Below are positions 19,128 to 26,163 of a stretch of 34,717 bases of DNA, one piece after another. This DNA is from an uncultured Thiodictyon sp. (GTDB lineage: Bacteria; Pseudomonadota; Gammaproteobacteria; Chromatiales; Chromatiaceae): assembly GCA_903837595.1 (NCBI GenBank), contig CAILVI010000103.1:1-34717 (forward strand), given 5' to 3'. Every line of letters starts with the position of its first letter. Position 1 is the stretch's first letter. The notes under the pieces were generated by a model. The model searched no databases. It was not told the DNA's origin and was given only the letters and a program-made list of their open reading frames with translations. The position numbers and the translations under genes were made by a program.

Positions 19128-19745
19128 CTATTGCTTGGACGCCCAGTATTGTTGGCGTTGTTCCGGGGTCAGGCTCCAGATAAACCACGGAGACGCGAAC
19201 TGCACCTTCTCGCTCGTCGCGGAAGGGGCGGTGGCGGTTGGGGCGGGAACGCTCGGCGGGGTTGTCGCTGGAGCAACCACTGCCACGGTTGCCATCGCTG
19301 GCACCGCTGGCACCGCTACCACCGCGGGAGCCGCTTTCACCGTGGGTGCCGTCGCTGCGACGGGCGGGTTGATCATCGCCCCCAGGTCGTTCCACCACCC
19401 TTGCATTTTCGCCGTGTATTGTTGGCGTTGGTCCGGGGTCAGGCCCCATTTCGTCCACAGCTCTTCCGCCTTCAGTTGGATTTCCTCCCAGTATTGTTGG
19501 CGTTGCTCCGGCCGCCAGTTCGCCTGCAACCACTGCTGCATTTGCTCCGTGTATTGCTGGCGTTGCTCTGGGGTCAGGCCCAACCGTGTCCACAGATCGC
19601 TCACCTTCTGTTGCACTTGCTCCTTCGTCCACTGAGGAGAGGTGGCCGCTGGGGCATCCGCTGCCATCGCGGGCGCGCCGGCGAGCAATAGCCCAAGTGA
19701 CAGGGCGGAGGCCGTTAGCGTTAGGCGTTTGGTCGTTGAATACAT
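19128..19745 (-). CDS. exported protein with repeated LTPEQRQQY motifs
   Basis: This 205-residue protein has a clear signal peptide (MYSTTKRLTL, hydrophobic LGLLLAG, cleavage near AMA-AD about residue 28). ATG 19745 is chosen over ATG 19751 because AGAGGT lies 7 nt upstream of the former and only 1 nt from the latter. The motif (L/W)xPEQRQQY or LTPDQRQQY occurs four times (about 57, 77, 102 and 192). The first three copies are spaced by 20-25 residues in a Trp/Gln-rich helical block. An Ala/Pro/Val/Thr linker (about 128-175) separates the last copy. The LTPEQRQ motif recalls the LTxxQ motifs of Spy/CpxP periplasmic chaperones, but the overall architecture differs and I would not assign that function. 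At DNA level the repeats appear as four near-identical GTATTGTTGGCGTTG stretches at 19146, 19417, 19491 and 19551. Confidence 0.85.
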   Translation of the reverse strand: MYSTTKRLTLTASALSLGLLLAGAPAMAADAPAATSPQWTKEQVQQKVSDLWTRLGLTPEQRQQYTEQMQQWLQANWRPEQRQQYWEEIQLKAEELWTKWGLTPDQRQQYTAKMQGWWNDLGAMINPPVAATAPTVKAAPAVVAVPAVPAMATVAVVAPATTPPSVPAPTATAPSATSEKVQFASPWFIWSLTPEQRQQYWASKQ

Positions 19746-19902
19746 CGTCATTACCTCTGAGGTACGGTGTTTCGGGAGACGCAGCATGGCACTCTGAGGC
19801 CCGCGTATCCGTTCGCCGCCGCACGTAAAGCCAAGCCATTACCAGCAAGGCCAGCAGAAGAGGTTTGCCAGGGGGACGCAGACGTACAGGGGATCATTCC
19901 CC

Positions 19903-19974
19903 GTGGGAGCGGCTTCAGCCGCGACGAGTCCACGGTCGCTTGCGAGGTCGCGTCGCGGCTGAAGCCGCTCCCAC
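19903..19974. repeat. REP-like perfect inverted repeat, 23-bp arms
   Basis: The arms 19903-19925 (GTGGGAGCGGCTTCAGCC then GCGAC) and 19952-19974 are exact reverse complements around a 26-nt loop. This GTGGGAGCGGC...GCCGCGAC form is a widespread gammaproteobacterial extragenic palindrome. It sits in the 278-bp gap downstream of the phosphatase-glycohydrolase gene and upstream of the exported repeat protein, so it could protect or terminate that transcript. No T-tract follows. Confidence 0.9.
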
Positions 19975-20023
19975 CGGGTCCCGGTCTGACTATTACGGTA
20001 AGGCCCCGATCTCTCGAGCGGTG

Positions 20024-22210
20024 TCACGCCTGTGTCGGGCGCTCCGCGCCCCAAGTCGCCGGCGACAGGGAGCAGAACCCATTTGCTTCAGGGGCGTCAG
20101 GGTCCATTGGGACCTCGGCCTCGGCTGCCGCGGGGACCGGCGGTGGGGCCAGCAAGCCTGCGCCGGTGCTGGCCCCGGGACCGGTCAAGAGCAGGTAGCG
20201 CGGGTCCGGCTCCTCATACCAATCACCATAGGCGATGGGGAACAGCCCACGGGCGGCCAGACCCAGCACCTCCAGATACCAACCCGCATAGGCCCAGTCC
20301 GTCCCGCGTCCACGGTGGGCAAGCTCCGGGAAGCGGGCTAGGAACAGGTCTGCTAGTCCCCTGGGTCCTTTGCCCTGCGCATCCCGCCAGTCGAACGGGC
20401 GTGGCCCATTGCCAGTGGTGTGATGGGCCGCCTGCTCGAACTCCCGCAGCAAAGCGCCGTTGGTCGCCAGAAAGTTATCGCTCGGGGCGACTGCAACCCG
20501 CCAGCAACAACCCGATGGGGCCAGCCCCGGGGCGATCCGCAGGCGCTGGTAGCCGCGGCGATGCAGCAGATGCACCATCTCCAGGATATCCAGGCAGGTC
20601 TGGACCTCCGGCGGGGGCAGCGTGACGGCACGCATCACGCTGGTCGGTGCGGCGCGATGGCCCTGTTGGGCCAGTTGGCCAACGCCGTGCAGACACTCCG
20701 CCAGCACGTCCAGGCGCCGGACCCAGGCCATGGGTAGGGCGTCCACGCCCTTCCAGGCGCCCCAGATCTGACCGGCAATCGAGCCAGTGGAGTCGCTGTC
20801 ACCATCGTGATTGGTAGCACGCTGGATCGCGTCCTCAAAGCTGTCGGCGGTGAGTACGGCATAGGTGGCTACCGCCAGGGCCTCCTCGCCCACCCAACCC
20901 TGGCCGATCTCGGCGAGCGCTCGGGTGGGGTCCGAACGCAGCCGTTTGGCCCGGGTTTGGGCACGCGTCACAACGGCAAGGAGCTCGGCGTTCACTTGGT
21001 GCTTGCTCAGCGCCTGCGCCGTGACCGCCTTGGCCTGCTCCAGCGCGTGTGAAAAACTGTGCCCTTCGAACAAGGCGCCGATCAGGACCGCCAGCATTCC
21101 GGCGCTAGCCCAACCGTCCGGATGGCCATGGGTCAGGGCGCCCGCCCGTGCGCCTAGGTGGAAGGTCGTGTATGGGGCCGACCTCCGGAACCAGCCAAGC
21201 GGGGCGACCCGCATAACGGCCCCGCAGCCCTTGGACTGGTTGATAGGACGGACTGGACTTCCCCACGCACCGTTCTGCAACGCGGAAAGACAGGTATTGC
21301 CGGGGGCCCGGCGATGACGCAGGGCGGTACGCTTGGCGAGGGTCCCCTGCACCAAGTAACCGGGCCGCTGAGCACCCTGGGTCTGGAGCCAATCGGCATA
21401 GGCATGGCGTAGGTTGTCGACCAGTTGCTCGTCCGACCCATTGCGGGAGGTGCGAGTCATGGCCTCCAGGGTGAAGAGGGTCATCTGCGTGTCGTCACTG
21501 ACACGCAGGTACCCGTCCTGGTAGGCCGGGGTCCGCAGACCAGCGGCGCCGAAGCGCTGGCGAATCGTCTTCAGGCTATCGAACTCCACCGCATAGCCGA
21601 AACCGTCGCCGAGCGCCCCGCCCAGCAGGCAGCCCAGAGCGCGATCGACAAGAGCCTCGTCCAGAACGGGCACGGTTGTAGCCAGGACATGAGCCTTCTG
21701 CGCGGCGGTCTCGATGGTCCCGGGCCGTGCGGTGCGCACAGCCGCGATGGCCTCGGTCGGTGGCATGCCCAACTCAACCAATAGACGGGCGGCGACGGTG
21801 CCAGTGCGGCCCAGACCGCCGCGGCAGTGGAGTAGTACCTTTCCCCCTCCGCGCAGCAGGCGGCGCAGGCGCAGACCGTAAAGGACCCAGCGGTTCTCGA
21901 AGCGTTGCCCGGGTGGCTGCACATCCCGGACCGGCAGGTGATACCAGTCGAGCCCGAGGACCTCCACGGCCTCACCGATGTGAGGCACCTCTACCCGCTG
22001 GAGCTCCTCCGGCTCCATCAGGGTCACGACGGCCGTCGCCCCCCAGTCGGCGATGACCTTGAGATCTTTCGCCAGGTCGCGGAACCAGTGTCCGGTGTGC
22101 GAATCCGCCTGTTTCTTGCCGGGACAGAAGGTCATACCGATCACTCCGCCGCCGGGGGTCGCGACGGCGTCGATCCGCAGGGGATGGGTCTCACTGGTGA
22201 GATGTGTCAC
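20024..22210 (-). CDS. dual-specificity phosphatase fused to ADP-ribosylglycohydrolase
   Basis: This 728-residue protein starts at GTG 22210, with AGGAGAG 7 nt upstream. The reading frame extends further upstream but there runs through the preceding gene in another frame. Residues 20-180 are a cysteine phosphatase: GMTFCPGKK at 25-33, a likely general-acid Asp in LPVRDVQPP (D96), and the P-loop HCRGGLGRTG with C129 and R135. From residue 190 an ADP-ribosylglycohydrolase (DraG/ARH) domain begins: RALGCLLGGALGDGFG, the metal site SDDTQM (238-243), GYLVQGT, KGCGAVMRVAP, GALTHGHPDG, and the second metal site HDGDSDSTGSIAGQ near 466-480. The C-terminal 200 residues are extra and unassigned. The expected reactions are removal of phosphate and of ADP-ribose, possibly from one substrate such as a phosphorylated ADP-ribosyl adduct. 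The substrate is unknown. It lies downstream of the MerR-receiver regulator. Confidence 0.9.
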   Translation of the reverse strand: MTHLTSETHPLRIDAVATPGGGVIGMTFCPGKKQADSHTGHWFRDLAKDLKVIADWGATAVVTLMEPEELQRVEVPHIGEAVEVLGLDWYHLPVRDVQPPGQRFENRWVLYGLRLRRLLRGGGKVLLHCRGGLGRTGTVAARLLVELGMPPTEAIAAVRTARPGTIETAAQKAHVLATTVPVLDEALVDRALGCLLGGALGDGFGYAVEFDSLKTIRQRFGAAGLRTPAYQDGYLRVSDDTQMTLFTLEAMTRTSRNGSDEQLVDNLRHAYADWLQTQGAQRPGYLVQGTLAKRTALRHRRAPGNTCLSALQNGAWGSPVRPINQSKGCGAVMRVAPLGWFRRSAPYTTFHLGARAGALTHGHPDGWASAGMLAVLIGALFEGHSFSHALEQAKAVTAQALSKHQVNAELLAVVTRAQTRAKRLRSDPTRALAEIGQGWVGEEALAVATYAVLTADSFEDAIQRATNHDGDSDSTGSIAGQIWGAWKGVDALPMAWVRRLDVLAECLHGVGQLAQQGHRAAPTSVMRAVTLPPPEVQTCLDILEMVHLLHRRGYQRLRIAPGLAPSGCCWRVAVAPSDNFLATNGALLREFEQAAHHTTGNGPRPFDWRDAQGKGPRGLADLFLARFPELAHRGRGTDWAYAGWYLEVLGLAARGLFPIAYGDWYEEPDPRYLLLTGPGASTGAGLLAPPPVPAAAEAEVPMDPDAPEANGFCSLSPATWGAERPTQA

Positions 22211-22256
22211 GGGTCGGCTCTCCTGCCGGCGGTTGTTTCGCTTATGGGTAGCGTAA

Positions 22257-22276
22257 CTGACAGCTTTCACTGTCAG
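22257..22276. promoter_or_regulatory. palindromic operator candidate CTGACAG-N6-CTGTCAG
   Basis: A perfect 7-bp inverted repeat with 6-bp centre lies 47-66 bp upstream of the GTG start of the phosphatase-glycohydrolase gene. The same TGACAG/CTGTCA half-site recurs in the control region of the adjacent regulator (23088-23093, 23146-23151, and a variant CTGTTAGCGACAG near 23118-23130). There is no T-tract, so a terminator is less likely than a protein-binding site. Binding by the neighbouring MerR-type protein is inference. Confidence 0.55.
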
Positions 22277-22332
22277 AGAGTGAGCGGCTGCCCGGTGAAG
22301 TCCTTGAGGGCCTTGCCCTGGCGGATGCGCAC

Positions 22333-23064
22333 TCAGATCCCGATCTTTTCCAGCCAGTCGCGCAGGTCGTCCGGACCCTCGGTGACATAGTTGGCACCTG
22401 CTTCTGTGGCCAGTTCGCGGACCTGAGCGGCCTTCTTCCTGGTGTAGATGACCATGGGCACGTCGGAGCCCCGGTCGCGAATTTTGCGGGCAAGCTCCAT
22501 GCCGGCGCGCTTGTTCAGCACCTCGCCCTCCGCCCGGGCCAGGTCCGAAATGACCACATGGACCCGTACGCGATCCAGCAGGGCCAGGGCATGGGCGGTC
22601 GAGTAGGCTCGCAGCACCGGGGCACCACGGGCGGCCAGCCATTCGTAGAGGCGCAGATCCGCCTGCGGGTCGTCGTTGACGGCCAGGACCAGGCGGCGGG
22701 TCTCGGGGAACGCCTGGCTCATGACCGTGCGGATCAAGCCAGTGGCACTAGGCTGCGGGTTGTCGATCAGATCGAGCAGGGCCTGCTCGTCCGCGCTGCG
22801 GATCAAGTCGGCGATCTTCTCCAGCGGCCAGTGGTCTCGTGCCAGTTCGCGTACCACTATCAGCTCCAAGAGTTGGCGGTAGCCGAAGCCACCGGTTTCC
22901 CCCGACTCCCGCTCCGGGGGGCTCAGGACACGCTTCTGGACGTAGAAGCGCACCAGACGTTCGTTGAGCTTGGGCTCGTCGAGGCCGAGGGACAGGAAGT
23001 GGGCGGCGGCCTTCTCTGCGAGCTCCGCACCGGTTCCGCGCCAATTCGTGTTGAAGATGGACAT
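22333..23064 (-). CDS. MerR-type HTH regulator fused to a receiver-like domain
   Basis: This 243-residue protein is placed at ATG 23064. An in-frame ATG at 23106 is possible but would lie within the best -10 element (TATGAT, minus strand 23107-23102). The N-terminal part (about 15-95) is MerR-like: LNERLVRFYVQKRVLSPPERE, then GGFGYRQLLELIVVRELARDHWPLEKIADLI. The C-terminal part (about 123-243) has the receiver fold order: RLVLAVNDDPQ (acid pocket), VVISDLAR with D174 at the phosphoacceptor position, MVIYTRK, then GANYVTEGPDDLRDWL. The conserved receiver Lys-Pro is replaced, so it may be a pseudo-receiver. No histidine kinase is nearby. It probably controls the downstream phosphatase-glycohydrolase gene, 122 bp away on the same strand. 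Confidence 0.85.
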   Translation of the reverse strand: MSIFNTNWRGTGAELAEKAAAHFLSLGLDEPKLNERLVRFYVQKRVLSPPERESGETGGFGYRQLLELIVVRELARDHWPLEKIADLIRSADEQALLDLIDNPQPSATGLIRTVMSQAFPETRRLVLAVNDDPQADLRLYEWLAARGAPVLRAYSTAHALALLDRVRVHVVISDLARAEGEVLNKRAGMELARKIRDRGSDVPMVIYTRKKAAQVRELATEAGANYVTEGPDDLRDWLEKIGI

Positions 23065-23307
23065 GGGATGTGACGCTTCGATATCAGTGACAGCTGACCG
23101 AATCATAGCATCTTTTACTGTTAGCGACAGCGATTGATGTCATCTTGACAGGCCAATGTCCGATCGACCGTCGCGACGTCGCCCGGGGGGGCTCGTCAAT
23201 AGCCGTCGCGACCTGACGCAAGAGGTCGTAGGCGGGCTGGCACGGTTGACATCGCCCCCGGTGCGGCCCAGATTCCCGCGTCACTCTCCTACACTGGACC
23301 CCGCCCG
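23065..23307. promoter_or_regulatory. divergent control region between the MerR-receiver gene and tldD-like gene
   Basis: On the minus strand a perfect-looking -10 TATGAT is at 23107-23102. CTGTCG lies 17 nt upstream in place of a -35, and this overlaps the inverted repeat CTGT-TAGCG-ACAG, as expected for a MerR-type operator between promoter elements. On the plus strand a consensus TTGACA at 23246-23251 precedes CAGATT at 17-nt spacing, a plausible promoter for the tldD-like gene. Several TGACAG half-sites occur. Confidence 0.4.
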
Positions 23308-24750
23308 ATGGAACTACTGGAACAGATCGCCACCCGCTTCGCCGCCCTGGCCCCCGCCTGCGACTATTGGACCCTGCGCCTGGTCGCCGAGTCGTCCGAC
23401 CACCTGGAGGTCCGCCAGGGCGTGGTGGAGCCCAGCGCACTGGGTGAGTCCCTGGGGGCCATGATCACGGTGGTGGCTGGGGGCGGGGTCGGCTACGGCG
23501 CGACCAGCGACCTGAGTGCGACCGGCCTGCGGGCGGCGGCCGATCAGGCGCTGGGGTGGGCGGCGGCCCACGCCCTCCTGGGGCTCTTCGACGCGGCCAT
23601 CTATCCGCGCAGCGACCTGCGGGCGCAGTTTCGCGCCCCGGTCCTGGAACCCTGGGAATCGATGGGCCTCACCGACAAGCTCGATCTGCTCCAGGACGCC
23701 AATGAGGCACTGGCCATCGACGAGCGCATCGTCGACTGGTCCGCCTGGCTCGCCTGGCATCAGGTCCGGCAGCTGCTGGTGACGAGTGCCGGCGGGCGGG
23801 TCGCCCAGGTCTGGGACTATGTGAGCCCGGGGCTGGCGGCAGTCGCCAACGCCGGCAGCCAGACCCAGCACCGCCACGGCGGCGGGGCGGACTGGGCGCA
23901 GCAGGGTGGGCTGGAGCGCATCGCCGCGGTCGGCCTGCTGGCGGATGCGCGGCGGGTCGCTGAGGAGGCCATCGCGTTGCTCACTGCTCCCGAGTGCCCG
24001 TCCGACACCCGTGACCTGATCCTGACCCCCGGGCAGATGGTCTTGCAGATCCACGAGAGCATCGGCCACCCACTGGAGCTGGACCGCATCCTGGGCGATG
24101 AGCGCAACTATGCCGGTACCAGCTTCGTGACCCCAGAGATGTTCGGTAACTATCGCTATGGCTCGCAGCACCTCAACGTCACCTTTGACCCCGACGTCCC
24201 CGGTGAGTTGGTGAGCGGCGCGGCGGACGACGATGGCACCCCCATGCGGCGCGAGTACCTGATCCGCAACGGACTGCTGGAGCGGCCGCTGGGCGGGCGC
24301 CTGTCGCAGGCCCGCAGCGGTCTCACCGGGACGGCCAACGCCCGCGCCTGTGGCTGGGACCGCCCGCCCATCGACCGCATGGCCAATCTGAACCTGGAGC
24401 CGGGGGAGGGGAGTCTGGACGACCTGATCGCGCGGGTGGAGCGGGGCGTATTGATGGACACCAACCGCTCCTGGTCGATCGACGACAGCCGCAACAAGTT
24501 CCAGTTCGGCTGCGAGTTGGGGCGGCTGATCGTGGACGGGACGCTCGCGGGGCTGGTGCGCAACCCGGGTTACCGCGGGCTCTCGGCGGATTTCTGGCGC
24601 AGCCTCGACGGGGTCGGCGGACCGGCGACCCTGGAGGTGCGCGGGGTGCAGAACTGCGGTAAGGGCGAGCCCAATCAATCGGTCTATGTGGGGCACGCCA
24701 CCCCGCCCGGCCTGTTCCGTGACGTGGCGGTCTTTGGGGGCGCGGAATGA
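23308..24750 (+). CDS. tldD: TldD-family metalloprotease subunit
   Basis: This is a 480-residue member of the TldD/PmbA (U62) family, whose TldD-TldE heterodimers degrade or mature unfolded peptides in the cytoplasm. The catalytic metal motif HESIGH (HExxxH) is at 249-254, in LQIHESIGHPLELDRILG. The third likely zinc ligand is C450 in QNCGKGEPNQ. The central GNYRYGSQHLNVTFDPDVPGE and NARACGWDRPPIDRMANL segments are typical of the family. ATG 23308 is the first start of the conserved N-terminus; the ribosome site is weak. The stop overlaps the next gene by 4 bp, so the pair is translationally coupled. The substrate is not indicated by neighbours; no obvious precursor peptide was found. Confidence 0.92.
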   Translation: MELLEQIATRFAALAPACDYWTLRLVAESSDHLEVRQGVVEPSALGESLGAMITVVAGGGVGYGATSDLSATGLRAAADQALGWAAAHALLGLFDAAIYPRSDLRAQFRAPVLEPWESMGLTDKLDLLQDANEALAIDERIVDWSAWLAWHQVRQLLVTSAGGRVAQVWDYVSPGLAAVANAGSQTQHRHGGGADWAQQGGLERIAAVGLLADARRVAEEAIALLTAPECPSDTRDLILTPGQMVLQIHESIGHPLELDRILGDERNYAGTSFVTPEMFGNYRYGSQHLNVTFDPDVPGELVSGAADDDGTPMRREYLIRNGLLERPLGGRLSQARSGLTGTANARACGWDRPPIDRMANLNLEPGEGSLDDLIARVERGVLMDTNRSWSIDDSRNKFQFGCELGRLIVDGTLAGLVRNPGYRGLSADFWRSLDGVGGPATLEVRGVQNCGKGEPNQSVYVGHATPPGLFRDVAVFGGAE

Positions 24751-26066
24751 ATCAGGATGCCTTCTACGGACTCGCCGCGCGGCTCTTCGAACAACTCACC
24801 GGCGATGAGCATCTGTTCTGTAGCCTGGGGGGCGAGTCATCCGACTTCGTGCGACTCAATCACAACCGTATCCGGCAGGCCGGCGCGGTGCGCGCCGCCG
24901 CGCTGGGGCTCAACCTGATCGACGGTGAACGCCAGGCGGAGGCGTCCTGCGATCTCAGCGGCGACCCGGAGGCCGACCTGGCCCGCGCCCGGCAGCTGCT
25001 CGGCAGGTTGCGCGAGCGCATCGTCCATGTGCCGGAGGACCCCTATCTCAACTATTGCCTGGAGGCATCCACCAGCGAGCGGCTGGTGGGTGAGGACCCG
25101 CCGGACGCGCGCGCCGCGGTGTCCGAGCTCATCAGCGCCGCCACCGGCCTGGATCTCGTCGGCATCTGGGCGAGCGGTGAGATCGCCGAGGGCCTGGCCA
25201 GCTCCATCGGCCACCGTCATTGGCACCGTAGCCGCAGCTTCAACCTGGACTTCAGTGGCTATCTGGAGGCGGACAAGGCGGTGAAGGCAAGTTATAGCGG
25301 GCTCAATTGGGAGTCTGCCGTCCTGGCGCGCAAACTCGATGAGTTGCGCCAGGGACTGGAGGTGATGGCGCGGCCCGCGCGGGTCATCGCACCGGGTTCT
25401 TATCGGGCCTATCTGGCCCCGTCCGCGGTGGCTGAGTTGATGAATATGCTGGCCTGGGGCGGGTTCGATCTGAAGAGTCACCGTACCCGTCAGACCCCCT
25501 TGCTCAAGCTGGTCCTGGGCGAGCGCGTATTCGACCCGCGGGTGACCATCCGCGAGGAGCAGGACCGGGGGCTGGCCGCCGGTTTCACCGGCGATGGCTT
25601 CATCAAGCCGGATCGGGTCACGCTGATCGAGGCTGGGCGTTTCGGCCGCTGCCTGGTCGATGCCCGGGACGCCAAGGAATACGGTGAGCCGGTGAATGCC
25701 GCGGGTGGGTCGCCGGAGTCGGTGGGGCTCGATCCGGGCGAGTTGCCGGCGGCCGAGGTCCTGGCCCGGCTCGACACCGGCTTGTGGATCGGCAACCTCT
25801 GGTACTGCAACTGGTCGGACCCCAACGACTGCCGCGTCACCGGCATGACCCGCTTTGGCACCTGGTGGGTGGAGCAAGGGGTGATTGCCGCCCCGGTCAA
25901 GGTCATGCGCTTCGATGACAGCCTTTACTACCTGCTCGGCGACCGCCTGGAGGGCTTGACCTACGAGCGGGAACTGCTGATGGACGCTGGGACCTATGAG
26001 GGGCGCAGCACCGAGAGTGCACTCTTGCCGGGGGTGTTGGTGTCGGGGATCGAATTGGCGTTATGA
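24747..26066 (+). CDS. TldE/PmbA-like metalloprotease partner
   Basis: This 439-residue partner subunit follows the TldD-like gene with an ATGA overlap. It lacks the HExxxH motif, as expected of the non-catalytic TldE half. The family landmarks are DFVRLNHNRIRQAG near the start, RVIAPGSYRAYLAPSAVAEL in the middle, and the C-terminal CRVTGMTRFGTWWVEQGVI...MRFDDS. In TldD/TldE systems the two subunits form a hollow heterodimer that threads unstructured peptides to the zinc site; I infer the same here. The sequence is divergent from housekeeping PmbA, so this may be an extra copy rather than the core pair. Confidence 0.88.
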   Translation: MNQDAFYGLAARLFEQLTGDEHLFCSLGGESSDFVRLNHNRIRQAGAVRAAALGLNLIDGERQAEASCDLSGDPEADLARARQLLGRLRERIVHVPEDPYLNYCLEASTSERLVGEDPPDARAAVSELISAATGLDLVGIWASGEIAEGLASSIGHRHWHRSRSFNLDFSGYLEADKAVKASYSGLNWESAVLARKLDELRQGLEVMARPARVIAPGSYRAYLAPSAVAELMNMLAWGGFDLKSHRTRQTPLLKLVLGERVFDPRVTIREEQDRGLAAGFTGDGFIKPDRVTLIEAGRFGRCLVDARDAKEYGEPVNAAGGSPESVGLDPGELPAAEVLARLDTGLWIGNLWYCNWSDPNDCRVTGMTRFGTWWVEQGVIAAPVKVMRFDDSLYYLLGDRLEGLTYERELLMDAGTYEGRSTESALLPGVLVSGIELAL

Positions 26067-26163
26067 TCCGCCCGGGCCAGCCGTCAACGCGACGGCCGGC
26101 CGCGACCGTCTCGGCGAGTGTGAATGCGAGACAGCACGACATCAGGGTCATAAGGAGGTTCGC

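Noticed and set aside
22211-22642. N-terminal extension of the phosphatase-glycohydrolase frame
   Set aside because: It runs through the MerR-receiver gene in another frame, is rich in Pro/Arg/Gly, and a strong ribosome site supports GTG 22210.
23314-24696. Minus-strand frame opposite the tldD-like gene
   Set aside because: The plus strand carries HExxxH and family motifs; the antisense protein has no recognisable features.
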